Shown: piece by piece, positions 11,071 through 21,594 of the stretch
Position numbering within the stretch: position 1 is the first letter of the stretch
How the letters are laid out: each line of letters starts with the position of its first letter
Source: Isoetes taiwanensis
Taxonomy: Eukaryota; Streptophyta; Lycopodiopsida; Isoetales; Isoetaceae
Assembly (NCBI GenBank): GCA_021234155.1
Contig: JAJEKV010000076.1
Location: forward strand, 5,722,649-5,786,648
Reading direction: 5' to 3'
Length of the DNA: 64,000 bases
Notes under the pieces: generated by a model
The model's input: the letters and a program-made list of their open reading frames with translations, nothing else
Databases searched by the model: none
Told to the model about the DNA's origin: nothing
Position numbers and translations under genes: made by a program

Positions 11071-11972
11071 TCAAGACAAGCATCTATAACAATTTCTTCC
11101 TTCTCTAAGATCTTGTTCTCAAGGTAATTTAATTAGTTAGGTGAGGAAACTGCTGCATGAACTCATCGACCTTTTATATGGAATCCTCAAGAAAGTGGCC
11201 TCGTCACAAGACCAAATATTCTACAATATCTCTATTGTGTAGCTGTCGAGCTCTTTTATATAAAAGACGTTCTGGCATTACAGAGGAGTTTAAGACACGC
11301 AATATATACTCTCGGGACTAACCACGTCATCCGTATCTAGGATAGCACGTTTCAATTGACTTATATATAATATATGATGGATTCCAAGGTCCTGCAGCGA
11401 GCTCAACTCATATGCCATTGGACCTATTCTTTTCAGAATTTTAAAGGGTTTGGCATAATGCGGGGTAAGCTTAGGCACCTGTTCTTTTACCAAGGGTCGT
11501 AAAGTATTTGCCCTTAGTGATGAATGATACATAGTTCTCAGAAAGACGTAAGTCACCCTCTTTATAAGAGACTTCCCTATGCTTATTAGCATTTAATTGG
11601 TATCGATCTTTGGTCTTTTCCAAATTCTGCTTGTACTAGCACACTATTGCAGCCATATTGTAAAGAATACACACAATTGCTTCTATTTTGACATACTTAT
11701 GCATCCCCGCATAAGTTCTCGAGTTCCTACCCATTTTACCCACAAAAGGCATCATTTTGATTTCCTTATGATGGCTACTATTGTAGGTAAACTCCAAGTA
11801 TTGCAAATAATCTTCCCACTTAGACTGTTTCTCATAAACAAACTTTTCAACATATCCTTGACGATCATGTTGATCCTCTCAGTTTGTCCATCAATCTATG
11901 GATGATTACCACTACTCATACGCAACCAAACCCTTCACCAAATCTCTCCAAATTTGACATGTGAACTTAGTA
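11071..11972 (-). pseudogene. gypsy integrase C-terminal half and chromodomain-like tail
   Basis: From 11972 downward on the minus strand the reading includes an HPxIDGQTERIN-like segment (the conserved gypsy integrase HPQTDGQTE motif). It then continues open at 11592-11290 through KLTPHYAKPFKILKRIG and HHILYISQLKRAILDTDD, typical of the GPY/F-type C-terminal module. Past a stop it continues with RQLHNRDIVEYLV and FMQQFPHL, a chromodomain-like end. It stops at the LTR border. Confidence 0.85.
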
Positions 11973-11977
11973 TCACT

Positions 11978-13409
11978 GCCTGCCTGCCTGCCTGTCTCTG
12001 TCTGTTTGTCTGTCTGTCTTATATTATAACGTTTTAGTGTGTTGGATCAAGTCCTAATTTGAATGGTTGAGATCATTGGATTGCGTTCAAAGGCCGAGAT
12101 TTATCGCACGAATTCCCAACACCATGATTGGTCATGCTTCAATATCTTAAGGGAAAAATGAAAACGAAAAAGGGGGGAAAGGAAAAAAGAGGAGGAAAGG
12201 AGGAATTAAGGGCAAAAATTCACGGGAGAAAAGTGAAAGGGGAAAGGGAAAGGAAAAAAGGGCATGGAAACAAGAGGAATTGGGAAATGGTGAGGAAAGG
12301 AAAAAAAAAGAGGGGAAAAAGAAAAGGAAAAAAATAGGGACGGGAAAACAAAGGGAAAAAAGGCATCGAAAAAAGGGGAAGAGGGAAAGCGTGGGGAAAG
12401 GAGGAAAATGGAAGGGAAAAAGGGGCACAAGAAAAGGGTGGGGAGAAGGGAAAAGAAAAAAGGGAAAGACGACGGAACCTGGGAAAAAGGGCACGAGAAG
12501 AATGGGGAAAAGATAAAGAGAAAAGGGGAAGGGAGAAAGGGCATGGAAAAATGGGGAAAGGGGAAAGGGTGAAGAAATGGTAAAACGAAAGAAAAAGGAG
12601 TATGAAAAAAGGGGAAGAGGGTGAGGAAAAGGAAAAATAGAAGGGAAAATGGCATGAAAAAGGTGAAAAAGAAACAAGAGGGGAAAAGGGAAGGGAAGGG
12701 AAAGTAGAAAAAGGGAAGGGAAGAAATGGAAGAGGAAAAGGGTAAGGAGAAGGGAGGGCAAAAAAGGCATGGGAAACAGGAAAAGAGAAAGAACAAAGAA
12801 AAAGGTCACGAGGAAATAGGAAGAGGGAAATAAGAAAAGAGAAGGATAAAAGGAGAAAAGGGGGAAAAGAGGAAAAGGGGGAAAAGAGGAAAAAGGTGAA
12901 AAGGGAAAAAAAGAAAGCGAAAAAGGGAAAGGAAAAAAGAAAGAGGGAAATGGTGGGGAAAAAAGGAAAGAGGAAAGATGTGTTGAAAAGGAAAAGAAAA
13001 TGAAGGGGAAAAGGGAGAAGGAAAGAGAAAAAGGGCATAAAGGAGAACAAAAAAAGTCCACATTCCCAAAGGGAAAGGGTGAAAAGGAGGGAAAGTAGAG
13101 GGGCTTTTTTTTTTTTGAAAAATGAAAAAAAAAAAAAAGGGAAAGAATGAAAAAGAGAACCGCAAAAAAAAAAAATGAGAAAAAAAGGAAAAGCCCCAAA
13201 AAAGGAAAGTGTGTAATGACACTCCAGAGAAAGGGAAAAGAAAATGGGTAAAACCAAGGCACATCAAATGGCAAAAGGAAGGGAAAAATGGTGTCGAATA
13301 CTTTAACAATGGAACTTTTGGGTTATTAATGCTCTCTTCTCTCATTGCTATAGTGTATCATTTACAGATTTTTAGCTTATGCCCAAAGAATCCGGGCAAT
13401 CGCTCCTAG
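11978..13409 (-). mobile_element. Nested retro-inserted segment, mostly purine tract (1432 bp)
   Basis: It is inserted in the gypsy integrase between codons of the core domain. TCACT is duplicated at 11973-11977 and 13410-13414, and the integrase frame is contiguous across the site when the insert and one TCACT are ignored. The left end is a (GCCT)n/(GTCT)n microsatellite tail, like the simple-repeat tails of the LINE-type elements in this window. This suggests retroposition with the 3' end at the left. Inside are about 110 bp of mixed sequence, about 1.08 kb of nearly pure A/G, and about 210 bp of mixed sequence. No protein is recognised. Confidence 0.75.
12130..13205 (+). repeat. Polypurine block (A/G on the plus strand)
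   Basis: The plus strand is almost entirely A and G, mainly GGGAAAAGG/GGAAAAAG variants. Rare C/T positions cluster in recurring GGCATGG/GGCACGA-type words, seen near 12260, 12361, 12425, 12489, 12540, 12651, 12766, 12803 and 13033. The spacing suggests decayed tandem units of roughly 50-65 bp. Minus-strand open frames of up to 375 codons here (Phe/Ser/Pro/Leu only) result from the composition and are not genes. Confidence 0.9.
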
Positions 13410-13414
13410 TCACT

Positions 13415-13949
13415 TATAATAAATAAAGGAAATCCAAAAGTTGAAAGTATGTATTGCATATACACTGTAGCTACGTTGAATCCAGAGCATCACCCTTCAG
13501 AGGTGTAAACTTGGCATACTTAGTCAAACAATCGACTATTACCAGTCTGGGCATGTTGCTTAGAAGTTGGGGGTAATGAGACTACAAAATACATACTCAC
13601 ACATTCCCACTATTCATTTGGTATAGAATAGGTTGCAATGAGGGCTATTGCATGGTCTTTCAAAGGCTAACATACCAGACAATGTAAAAGTATAAACCTG
13701 GCCAGTAACATTGCCTTTTAAACAATTCATATGTTTTCTATCCACCCTCATGCCCTGCTTGTGGGATATCATGATGCTCATGAATGATTGCTTCTCGTAA
13801 ATCTTCGTACAAAGGAACATAAACTCTTCTTTTTTTAAAGTAAACCCCTTCTTGCTCGATCCACCAATCCCCAGTTTTGGTAAGTGTAGGGTTTTGTTGA
13901 TCCTTCGGATAGCATCTCTAATTCTTTGGAAAAAATCATTTTCCATAAT
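13415..13949 (-). pseudogene. gypsy integrase Zn-binding N-terminus and core
   Basis: The minus-strand reading, over two frames, shows a HEHHD...QAGHEGG...KTYELFKRQCYWPG segment, the HHCC-type N-terminus. Towards the lower coordinates it reads VIVDCLTKYAKFTPLKGDA and LSTFGFPLFIISD, the catalytic core with its first two Asp positions. At least two frameshifts are present. The core is cut by the insertion at 13409. Confidence 0.85.
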
Positions 13950-14341
13950 AGCTAGAGTATTTACATGCTTAATCCTAGATAAAGCATGTGCTACTAGGTT
14001 TTTCTTCCCAGGTGTATGCTCAATAGTAAAAATGAAATACATGGAGGAATCACACCATCTAGCTAGCTTAGAGCTGATCTTAGCTTGACTTTTCAAAAAC
14101 CTTAACGGTTTATGGTCTGTATAGATGGTAAACTTATGTTCTCAAGTAATGTCTCCATGTTTCAAAGCGTGAATTATTGCCAATAGTTCTTGCTCATACG
14201 TTGCATAATTGCACTTGGCGGAATTAAACTTCTGGCTTTTATAAGCCACTACCCAACCTTGCTACATTACTATTACCCCCAATGCGATCACAAGCATCAA
14301 GATAAACATCAAAGGATTCATTTAGATTTGGAAACTTTTAA
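13950..14341 (-). pseudogene. gypsy RT end and RNase H
   Basis: The minus strand reads FDVYLDACDRIGG (RNase H start, TDAS-like), then VVAYKSQKFNSAKCNYATYEQELLA, FTIYTDHKPLRFL and EHTPGKKNLVAHALSRI. These are the conserved gypsy RNase H segments in correct order. One internal stop interrupts the segment before HKFTIYTDHK. The 5' border is the hAT target site at 14342-14349. Confidence 0.9.
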
Positions 14342-14349
14342 TATAGGAT

Positions 14350-16964
14350 CGTGGAAAATTTTAAGACCCCAAAATTTCTTTTTACCCTCTAATAGACATG
14401 CCTATTTACTTGGTGTAGAGCACTTTGACCCTTTGTACTTCTGGCGAATCTTTCAAAATAATCTACTAAAAAGTTTATATAGATATGGCGAAAGTTTTAT
14501 AAGTATTTAGTGCTCGGGATTTTCGTTTGGCGATTTAAAATTAAGATCATATCCAATAGAATGATTATATATTGCTGATTTTTGGCATTTCCTGGACAAA
14601 ATTTTTCAAGTTCGGTGCATAAAGTAGCACAAAGCTTTTACAACAAAGATAAAAGAAAATATATCATCCCAATGACCATACATTATCCTCTTCATCAACA
14701 TGGTTTGTACATTCTCCACTCTCTTTTGTCAGAACCATAGGTGTTTTGTTTGTAGTTGCATTCTCTCTTATAAGCATGGAAGCCCCTCGACGCTTACAAT
14801 CTTCATTCCAAAGCTCAAATGCCCTTTTCAGAAGGGAAGCTATCCAACTTATGGCTTGAACTATAAAATCTTAAAGTCAAATCCAAGTTGTTGTCAAGTC
14901 GATTTGTAATTTATTCTTGATGAAACTCATGTTGCTGAAACATCGCATCATCTTCTACACTTCCAAGTATCATACACAAGCACAAATCAGCCAGCTTTTA
15001 AAATATTCGAGATTGCCACTTTCAAAACATTGTTTGAATTCAAATTTCCGCCATAAACGGTGACAACTCCAAAGTCTTGTGGATCTTCCAATTGTGGATA
15101 TTGTTGATACATAGTTGGCCAAATACTTTGGCTTGTCCTTTCAACATCTCCCAATCAAGTAAACCCTCTATCTTTTTTCTGAACCAATATACTTTGGGCA
15201 GCAAAAGCTTGCTCTAATTACTTCCATCTTTTTACTAAAATTCTGTCCAACAGCCTCAACACTTTGAATATTGTTCCAAAAATGTGGGAAGACAACACCT
15301 AAAGCATCAAGAACATCCCTTGGTGGAAATCATGTCCTCAACTCACTTACTAGATTAGCACATACCGTATACATTGTATTTAGAAAGTAGAGATTAAAAT
15401 AACATGCATATTTAAAGCAAAGAGCATGAAAAACTATAAACCTTGTCGTGATACTGTTTTCATATCATCCTTAACCTTGTCAATCAAAAGATGAAAATCA
15501 CATTCTTGTACATCAGCACGCCTTTTGTAGTTGCCTCTTCCACATTCCTTTCTAAAATACAAAGGAATTAATTCACCCGTCACACTAATGCACAACAACC
15601 TTGCATCATACTTTAGAGCACTTCCATTGCTGCCTATATTTACCATGTTATTCCACAAAGCAAAATCATCTTCATGTCTTTTAAAGCATGTTATACCAGC
15701 AATATGATCATCTGCATATAAGTTTTCAATCTCACGCTCAACATCTTTTCCTCGCCTCAAGATATTCGGGAATAGTGATTTGCCTCTCTTGAGACACCTT
15801 CATCAAATAATTTAGCTTGGCTAACAATGGTTGTAATCGCAAAGAGTGTAAGCATTGTTTCACAATTTGACATTAACCGAGCAACTCAAAGCCTTAAGAG
15901 ATGTGTTATTATCTTCATCGGTTAAATAAAGCTCATTGGCCAAACCAATCAATGAGACATACTCCTCACATAACCTTTTAATAGGCCCATACAATGATAT
16001 CCATCTAGTAGCAACATCTTTTAGCATTTTGTTGCCATCAAGAATACCAACAAAGAAACTCCTTGAAAGTTTTTTTACCTTTGTGGACTCTTGCAAAAAA
16101 ACTTATATGATGCATGAACAAGAAACTCAACTCTACTCACGCTTTGTGAATTAGAGAGCCGCTTTTGTAGGCTAAGTTTGTCCTATGAGACATGCAAAGT
16201 GTATAACATTCATGTAAGGAGCCAAATTGTCTTGAAGTCTTATGCCCAAACGTTTCTCTTTCCTTTGCATGACGGTAGCCATCCGCTCCAAAGCATATCA
16301 TCTTCTTTGCAAGATCAAGTGGCTTACATAATCCAAGAACATTATCCAAGCATTCTTTTTACCACATTAAACAAAGTTTCGCGACAAAGAGCAAAGACTA
16401 TATAAAAAATGGTAAATCGATGGGAATACCTTACCACTTTCAAATTTTATAGAGACAAATCGGATCAGAAAAGGAGCTCGAATATATCGCTTTTTGAGGA
16501 GGTCACATCATTCCTTGTGAGCATATAACCAATCGGGCCGCAAAGATTCCCTTACATGGATTCCCCGCAAGTCAAAACAGATAAACATTATTATATCTTT
16601 TGGTGATGCGATAGGAATAGCAAGCAAGACGCTTTTGCATATGCCTTTACCCTAACGCCAAGAGCACATAAAAATTTGGCTTAATCCCTTTTAAAAACTC
16701 CCCTCGCTTCTATATCTATGGCTTAAATAAGCATATGATCGAACTCCAACTCGCTTGGCGATGCGCGGCGATTCCTCTTTGCTCCTAGGGCGATAGAATT
16801 CCAAAAAATGCTAAACCATAGTGCGGGAAAATAAGTCCAGTTTTATGTTTGGCGATTTTTATTTTTTTTCATAGACGAGAGGTCATTAAAAATTCGCCAA
16901 GGTTTTTTACAAAAACCCAAAAAAATCGCCTTTTTACGAAAATTCGCCCTTAAAATTTTCGATG
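14350..16964 (-). mobile_element. hAT DNA transposon, decayed, 2615 bp
   Basis: It is flanked by an 8-bp duplication TATAGGAT (14342-14349 and 16965-16972). The ends are CGTGGAAAATTTTAAG and, on the opposite strand, CATCGAAAATTTTAAG: a 16-bp inverted repeat with two mismatches. Subterminal repeats of TTTGGCGATTT and AAAATTCGCC type occur near both ends, typical of hAT elements. It is inserted into the RT domain of the gypsy element, and the RT reading is contiguous across the empty site. Internal coding remnants on the minus strand match a hAT transposase of the ZNF862-like type. Confidence 0.92.
15100..16410 (-). pseudogene. hAT transposase remnant (ZNF862-like)
   Basis: Three open blocks on the minus strand: 16349-16137 (KKMICFGADGYRHAKERE, SFxxxxCMSHRTNLA), 16096-15860 (LKDVATRWISLYGPIKRL, the conserved TRWxS segment) and 15760-15434 (a block with FKRHEDDFALWNNMVN). 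Further traces continue to about 15100 (FPPRDVLDALGVVFPHFWNN-like). Order and motifs fit the catalytic region of hAT proteins with C-x-AHRxNL. Multiple frameshifts and stops make it non-functional. No BED-type N-terminus was found. Confidence 0.75.
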
Positions 16965-16972
16965 TATAGGAT

Positions 16973-17395
16973 TGCTAACCAACAACTCTTTAATAAGCTT
17001 AAATATGTGCTTTGTCCCATACATACTCATGGCCTTTCTTTAAAAGATCTTTGAGTGGAGCTACTACCTTGGAAACTTTTGGCACAAATTTTCTATAGTA
17101 TATAGCTAAATCCAACAAACTTTTCAATCCAGAAACATTTTTAGGTGGTACCTAGTCTTGCACTGCTTGCACCTTATTTGGATCCGGCGCGGCACTCCCT
17201 CCCCCGAGAGAATGTGTCCTATGTAAGCAACCCTTGCTTAAGGAAATTACACTTGAATATCTTAACAGAAAGTTTTTGAGTGCAAAGGATATGCAATACT
17301 TGCTCCAAGTGAGCAGAATGATCTTCTAGCATCTATGAATGCACAAGTATATCATCTAAAACACCTCGACAAACTTATACAAGTGCTCTTATCGC
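16973..17395 (-). pseudogene. gypsy reverse transcriptase fragment
   Basis: On the minus strand, 17390-17340 reads KFVEVF(stop)DDILVHS, the YxDD catalytic motif with a stop replacing the residue before DD. It is followed by HLEQVLHILCTQKLSVKIFKC and, after a frame change, LKSLLDLAIYYRKFVPKVSKVVAPL. This is the thumb region of gypsy RT. It breaks off at about 17395. Confidence 0.85.
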
Positions 17396-18664
17396 CTATG
17401 GGACACAAAAAGAGAGCATGCCAGATCTATTACTAGTTCTATTCATATCATTATCGACTTTCATGCATATAATTTTTTGGAATGTAATTGATGATATGAT
17501 ATCTATCTTGTTAAAATGAGAACAATTATGCAAAGAAAGAACTAAAAAATGGAATGTTGATAGCTTATTTAAGAGATAAATTTTGGTTTCTTCGCTGGTT
17601 ATTTGGATATGCTGTGGCAAGTCACATGCGGATTATAGGCTTGTCTATTTGTAGAAGCCTAGTTTATGTGAAGCGATAAATATATTATCCTTAAGATTTA
17701 TCCTTCTAACTACACAGAGTTATCTATATTTTAGTATCTGCCTTTCCCTTGAAACAAAAGAAAGATCTATGATTATTCAATTATCCAACTACACAATCTG
17801 CAACATTAATGTCCTTTGGTATATCCCAGACCTATGCATCGTTGCCTATATCATCGTGCAAAATGTAGGAGTGATACATATCTATGTGTCTAAAATTTAA
17901 TGGTCATTTCGTCCTTGTTTGGCCTGCATGCTGACTTATTTATATTTGGGTGACATGTTTATGTTTGGGACTATGCTTAAGCTAGAGATAGGTGTTGCTA
18001 GCTATTTGTCCCATCAGTAGTATGTATATCTATGTTGTTAGGCTTATTTGTTTGTGCATGTTTCAGCAAAGGCAACAATGTCTAGGGCTAGAAATGATTT
18101 GCAGGCAGGTTGAAGTTTGTGGTGGGCTTGGCAACGGGTTGGTCAGTGGACGAGAGCATGTTTTGTTAGTAGTAGGTGTTTGGGAGGTGCAGTGGTATCC
18201 CTGGCATGTTCTTCAGGTTAGGGTAGCTTAATGTTTGCTGCAATAGATGTTAGGCAGTTCTCTTGTTGTTGAAGCATGATAGGCGAGAACAACGAGGTTA
18301 ATCTTATTTGATTGGTAGATGTTTCATTCTTCAGATTTTTGACATAAATGGTTAAGCGGTTTGACATGTGGATTTGAAAAACTTTAGTGTTAGGATCTTG
18401 TTGCATGTACTGTTGTGGTGGTACAGGTTCTTGCAAAGGAATTGTTGCTTTGCTAGACCGCTTGGGTTTGGTTTCATTCCTACTTCAAAGTGCAGGATGG
18501 GGTGTTTTGCTACTAGGAAGGTGCAATGTTCTTGCTTGCTAGAATGATGATAAATCAGAGTTAGATCCAGGCTGGTATATTTTTTCTGCTTGCATTTAGG
18601 CAGTTACGTTGGCATTGAAATACCTGGCAATAATATAATTCAAAAATCCTTCTCGTTTCTCACA
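17396..18664. other. No recognised gene
   Basis: Frames of 70-80 codons at 17396-17620 (minus), 17992-18231 (plus) and 18218-18436 (minus) show no family motif. A TTTCAG at 18061-18066 followed by an ATG-containing segment could be an upstream exon border of the ORF at 18720, but the reading closes after about 11 codons. Confidence 0.3.
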
Positions 18665-18719
18665 ATTGCCCTTATTTTGTATGCATTTGAATAATTGTCT
18701 CCATTATTTTTTGAACCAG

Positions 18720-19070
18720 GTTTATGAAGCAGATGTGCAGGGCAATCTGGAAGTATGTCTTAAGCTGGACGAGATGGAATTGACAAGTAAACATAAGTTT
18801 GAGAGAGTGTCGTTGGTCTTAATGAATTATGCTCTTCGTTTAGATTATTTTGAGAAAGGGCAAGTTACAAAATCAAAGAGGGATCCTCGTTGGTTCTCAA
18901 TGCAGTCAGAAGAACATACGTGGTGGCTTGGGATGTTTCAAGTGAAAAAAGAGAATCGCATGGTATTGAAATGGGTATTTAACCCAGCAGAATTGCCTAG
19001 ACTTATTGGGTTATATGAATCAAGAGAGCTACTCAAGTTAAAGTTACCTTTCAATTGGCATCAGACTTAA
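18720..19070 (+). CDS. Exon-like ORF, unknown protein (last exon?)
   Basis: The frame opens directly after a plausible splice acceptor (polypyrimidine run, then AACCAG at 18714-18719) and runs to TAA at 19068-19070, about 116 codons. The composition is that of a normal soluble protein: acidic and basic residues, three Trp in the middle (RWFSMQSEEHTWWLGMF), and a C-terminal leucine-rich stretch ending LPFNWHQT. I do not recognise the family. The clean frame among decayed repeats suggests either a real terminal exon or a recently captured gene piece. The predicted upstream exon was not found. It lies about 120 bp before the LINE remnant. Confidence 0.4.
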   Translation, partial: VYEADVQGNLEVCLKLDEMELTSKHKFERVSLVLMNYALRLDYFEKGQVTKSKRDPRWFSMQSEEHTWWLGMFQVKKENRMVLKWVFNPAELPRLIGLYESRELLKLKLPFNWHQT

Positions 19071-19189
19071 AACGAAGAAGGCAATGTATAATATAAAGTC
19101 AATAAGGGCACAAACTACAAGAAAATGCATTTACTGCATGTATATTTTGAAGGAAAAGAAAAAGAGCAAAAGCACCTTGTCATGTAATC

Positions 19190-21318
19190 AGGACATGCCA
19201 CCAAAGGACATAGCTTTTGACGCAATTTTGCCAATTCCTCTTCGGGGCTGCTGCAGAGAGATGTTTTGGGAGAAGTCGCCCCCGACAAACCTCGAGAGCT
19301 ACAACCTTCCACGTAACCAGTGGTTCGTTGCCGAGTGCAAAGAACACAAATGCTGGCTCCGCCAAGTCACATATCCTGCTATACGCCTGGATGCAATCAA
19401 ACAATATCGCACTTTCCTTAAGGCTAGAAAGGCCAGGTACATTGTGGCCCATCAACAGGAAATGTTCTTCCTCCTGGAACGTCATCCCAAGATTTTCTGG
19501 CGAAGAGTGCTCAGGAGGCCAGTGCCGCCCACAGGAAACATTACTTCAGACCAGTGGGGGCAATACCTTCAGCAGCTCTACAACCCTGAGGGTGCACGGG
19601 CGGCATTACCCCCCCAGCCAGGCCCAGTGCTGGAAATCACAGAGGCGGAGGTAGCGCAGGGGATGCAACGTCTAGCCAATGGAAAACCGACCTTGACGAC
19701 ATGCAGGCGGAGTTACTCAAGATCCATGGCACCAGTACTAACCGACATGCTCAACAAGGCAGGAGACCCGCAGTGCCCAACCAATCACCGAACTATCATG
19801 ATCAGCTCAGTGTTTGCAAAGCTCCTCACCAGGATCCTCGAGCAGCAGTTGACAGGATAGGCAGAGGCAGCAAAAGTGCGGACACTCATGCAGGCAGGAT
19901 TCAGGCCGAGACAGTCAACCATAGATCATATCTTCACGCTGTGGACTCTAGTTGAGGATAGCAGGAATTGTCGACAAGATTTATATTGCTGCTTTGTAGA
20001 CTTTGCCAAGGCTTTTGACACTGTGCCTCGGGAAAAGCTGTGGACAAGACTGCAGCAGCTAGGTGTCCCTGCCGAACTACAGAATGCGGTGTACAGATTA
20101 TATGAGACATGCACAGGTCGGCTGCAACCAAAGGCCAACCATTTGAGAGCAGTATCGGGGTCCACCAGGGATGCCCTCTCTCTCTCCCACACTATTTGGC
20201 CTGTATATTGATCAGCTGGAGAGATGGCTCACTGATAATGGAGGCTCTGGGGCTCAACTCCTACGCTAGATCACCAGACAGTTGATCTATGCTGATGATG
20301 TGGACCTCCTAGCACACACTCAGGCAGACATGCAACGCCATCTCGATGCCCTGGACACATTTTTCCAGATGACTAACATGTCTGTCAACTTAGCCAAGAC
20401 CAAGGTAGTTCTCATATCATCCAAGACGCGTAGGCCAAGGACCCCAACCCTCACTTATCCGCCAAAATGTTGAAGTGGTGTCCGCTACAAATATTTGGAG
20501 GTGGAGTTCCCGTCGGCCATGAACTGGGACAATTCTATTCGGCTGCGAACTGCAGCAAGTTGGAAAGCACTCTATGTGATGCAGAACAATTGCCACAAGG
20601 CAGAGCTGTATGATTGGGCCCACCAATCATACCTATTCAAGGTGCTAGCGTAAGAACGTTTCAGATGGGGTCAAGGTCTAGGGCCCAGTGATTTCCCTCG
20701 CCACTTGGAATGGCTTGGAGTAGGTGCAAAAAGCTTTTTGGCACGAGCTTTGGGGTGAAGTCCACAGCCCCATACCGATACATCGTTGCAAGAAATAGGT
20801 TTCTTGCCTCTTCAAAGGGGCCCTCAATAGACACATCGCCTACTTCCAAAAGATAGTCGGCATGGATGATACTCGCCTCCCTAACCTCGCTACATCGTGG
20901 GCAATGGGGCTTACATTGCCGGGGAAAAGGGAGCTCGGTATGGCTAGATGGAATGTGCAAGAAACACGTGTGCATCCGAAAAGTGCAAACAGGCGGCATC
21001 GCCACACTCTCGCAACAATACCTTGACACATGCTTCCTCAAGAAGCTATAGGATGCCAGCACCCTTGAACAGTTCAAGATGACACATTATCAACGCCACA
21101 TAAATCCCATGTTGGGAGGGGGCCCGCAATGCTACCTGCGCACTCATCTACCCATGAAAAAGCACAGATCCATTGCCTCTATCCGCACAGGTGCACACCA
21201 TCTCCGGATTGAGATGGAGAGATGGATTGGGGAGCCACATCAGGAGAGGCTTTGCCAACGCTGCCAGGTTGGAGCTGTGGAAGACGAATGCCACATCCTT
21301 CAGAGTTGTCCGGCATAG
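19190..21318 (+). pseudogene. LINE ORF2 remnant: RT and C-terminal Zn knuckle
   Basis: Segments in order: a basic linker with RYIVAHQQEMFFLLERHPKIFW (19440-19500); the fingers (NHRTIMISSVFAKLLTRILE, 19785-19845); GFRPRQSTIDHIFTL (19900-19940); the first catalytic Asp in CCFVDFAKAFDTVP (19987-20030); and the YADD box LIYADDVDLLAHT (20280-20320). After these come MSVNLAKTKVVLIS and the post-RT region HYQRHINP. The C-terminus reads LCQRCQVGAVEDECHILQSC (21252-21312), a C-x2-C-x8-H-x4-C knuckle. The YADD is intact, but six or more frame breaks make the ORF dead. I cannot assign the LINE clade by eye. Confidence 0.88.
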
Positions 21319-21594
21319 GATGCCATTCGGATATGCTATGCTGAACTGGTCCGCCCTGGCCAGCCCCTGTGCCTACCTGATACGTGTACATATATATTTT
21401 CCCCATGATATATATATTCGTATTTGTATAGTTTGACAACAAACCTATTCCTGCCACAGTTTTCCCCCCAACAACCTTGCCGGAGGGGGGGAGGGGGGTT
21501 AACGCGGACAGTAATACGCTTGCTGCGCCTCCTCTTTGGGTCCCATAAGCCAATTGGTTTTCGTGGACGATAAAAACTTTATTCTATTCTATTC
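19190..21594 (+). mobile_element. LINE retrotransposon, 5'-truncated, decayed
   Basis: It is contiguous from the linker before the RT through the RT, the post-RT region and a Zn-knuckle-like C-terminus, to a 3' UTR ending GGACGATAAAAAC and a short (ATTCT)n tail at 21580-21594. The endonuclease domain and ORF1 are absent, so the insertion is truncated or rearranged at about 19190. Frame changes occur near 19700, 19860, 20210, 20275, 20475 and 20650. The 3' half is the same family as the minus-strand fragments at 5.66-6.60, 29.12-29.43 and 47.93-48.36 kb. Confidence 0.9.

Larger units (their letters stand above)
11071..17395 (-). mobile_element. Ty3/gypsy retrotransposon pol remnant with two nested insertions
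   Basis: On the minus strand the order is RT (17395-16973), RT end and RNase H (14341-13950), integrase N-terminus and core (13950-13415), then integrase C-terminus with a chromodomain-like tail (11972-11071), followed by the 3' LTR. The reading is interrupted by a hAT element (14350-16964) and a purine-rich insertion (11978-13409), both bounded by target duplications. The 5' part (gag, protease, N-terminal RT, 5' LTR) is not seen beyond 17395. Multiple stops and frameshifts show it is inactive. Confidence 0.85.

Noticed and set aside
12147-13274. Minus-strand frames of 179-375 codons (Phe/Ser/Pro/Leu)
   Set aside because: They are the translation of a purine tract; stop codons are rare by composition and three overlapping frames are open at once.
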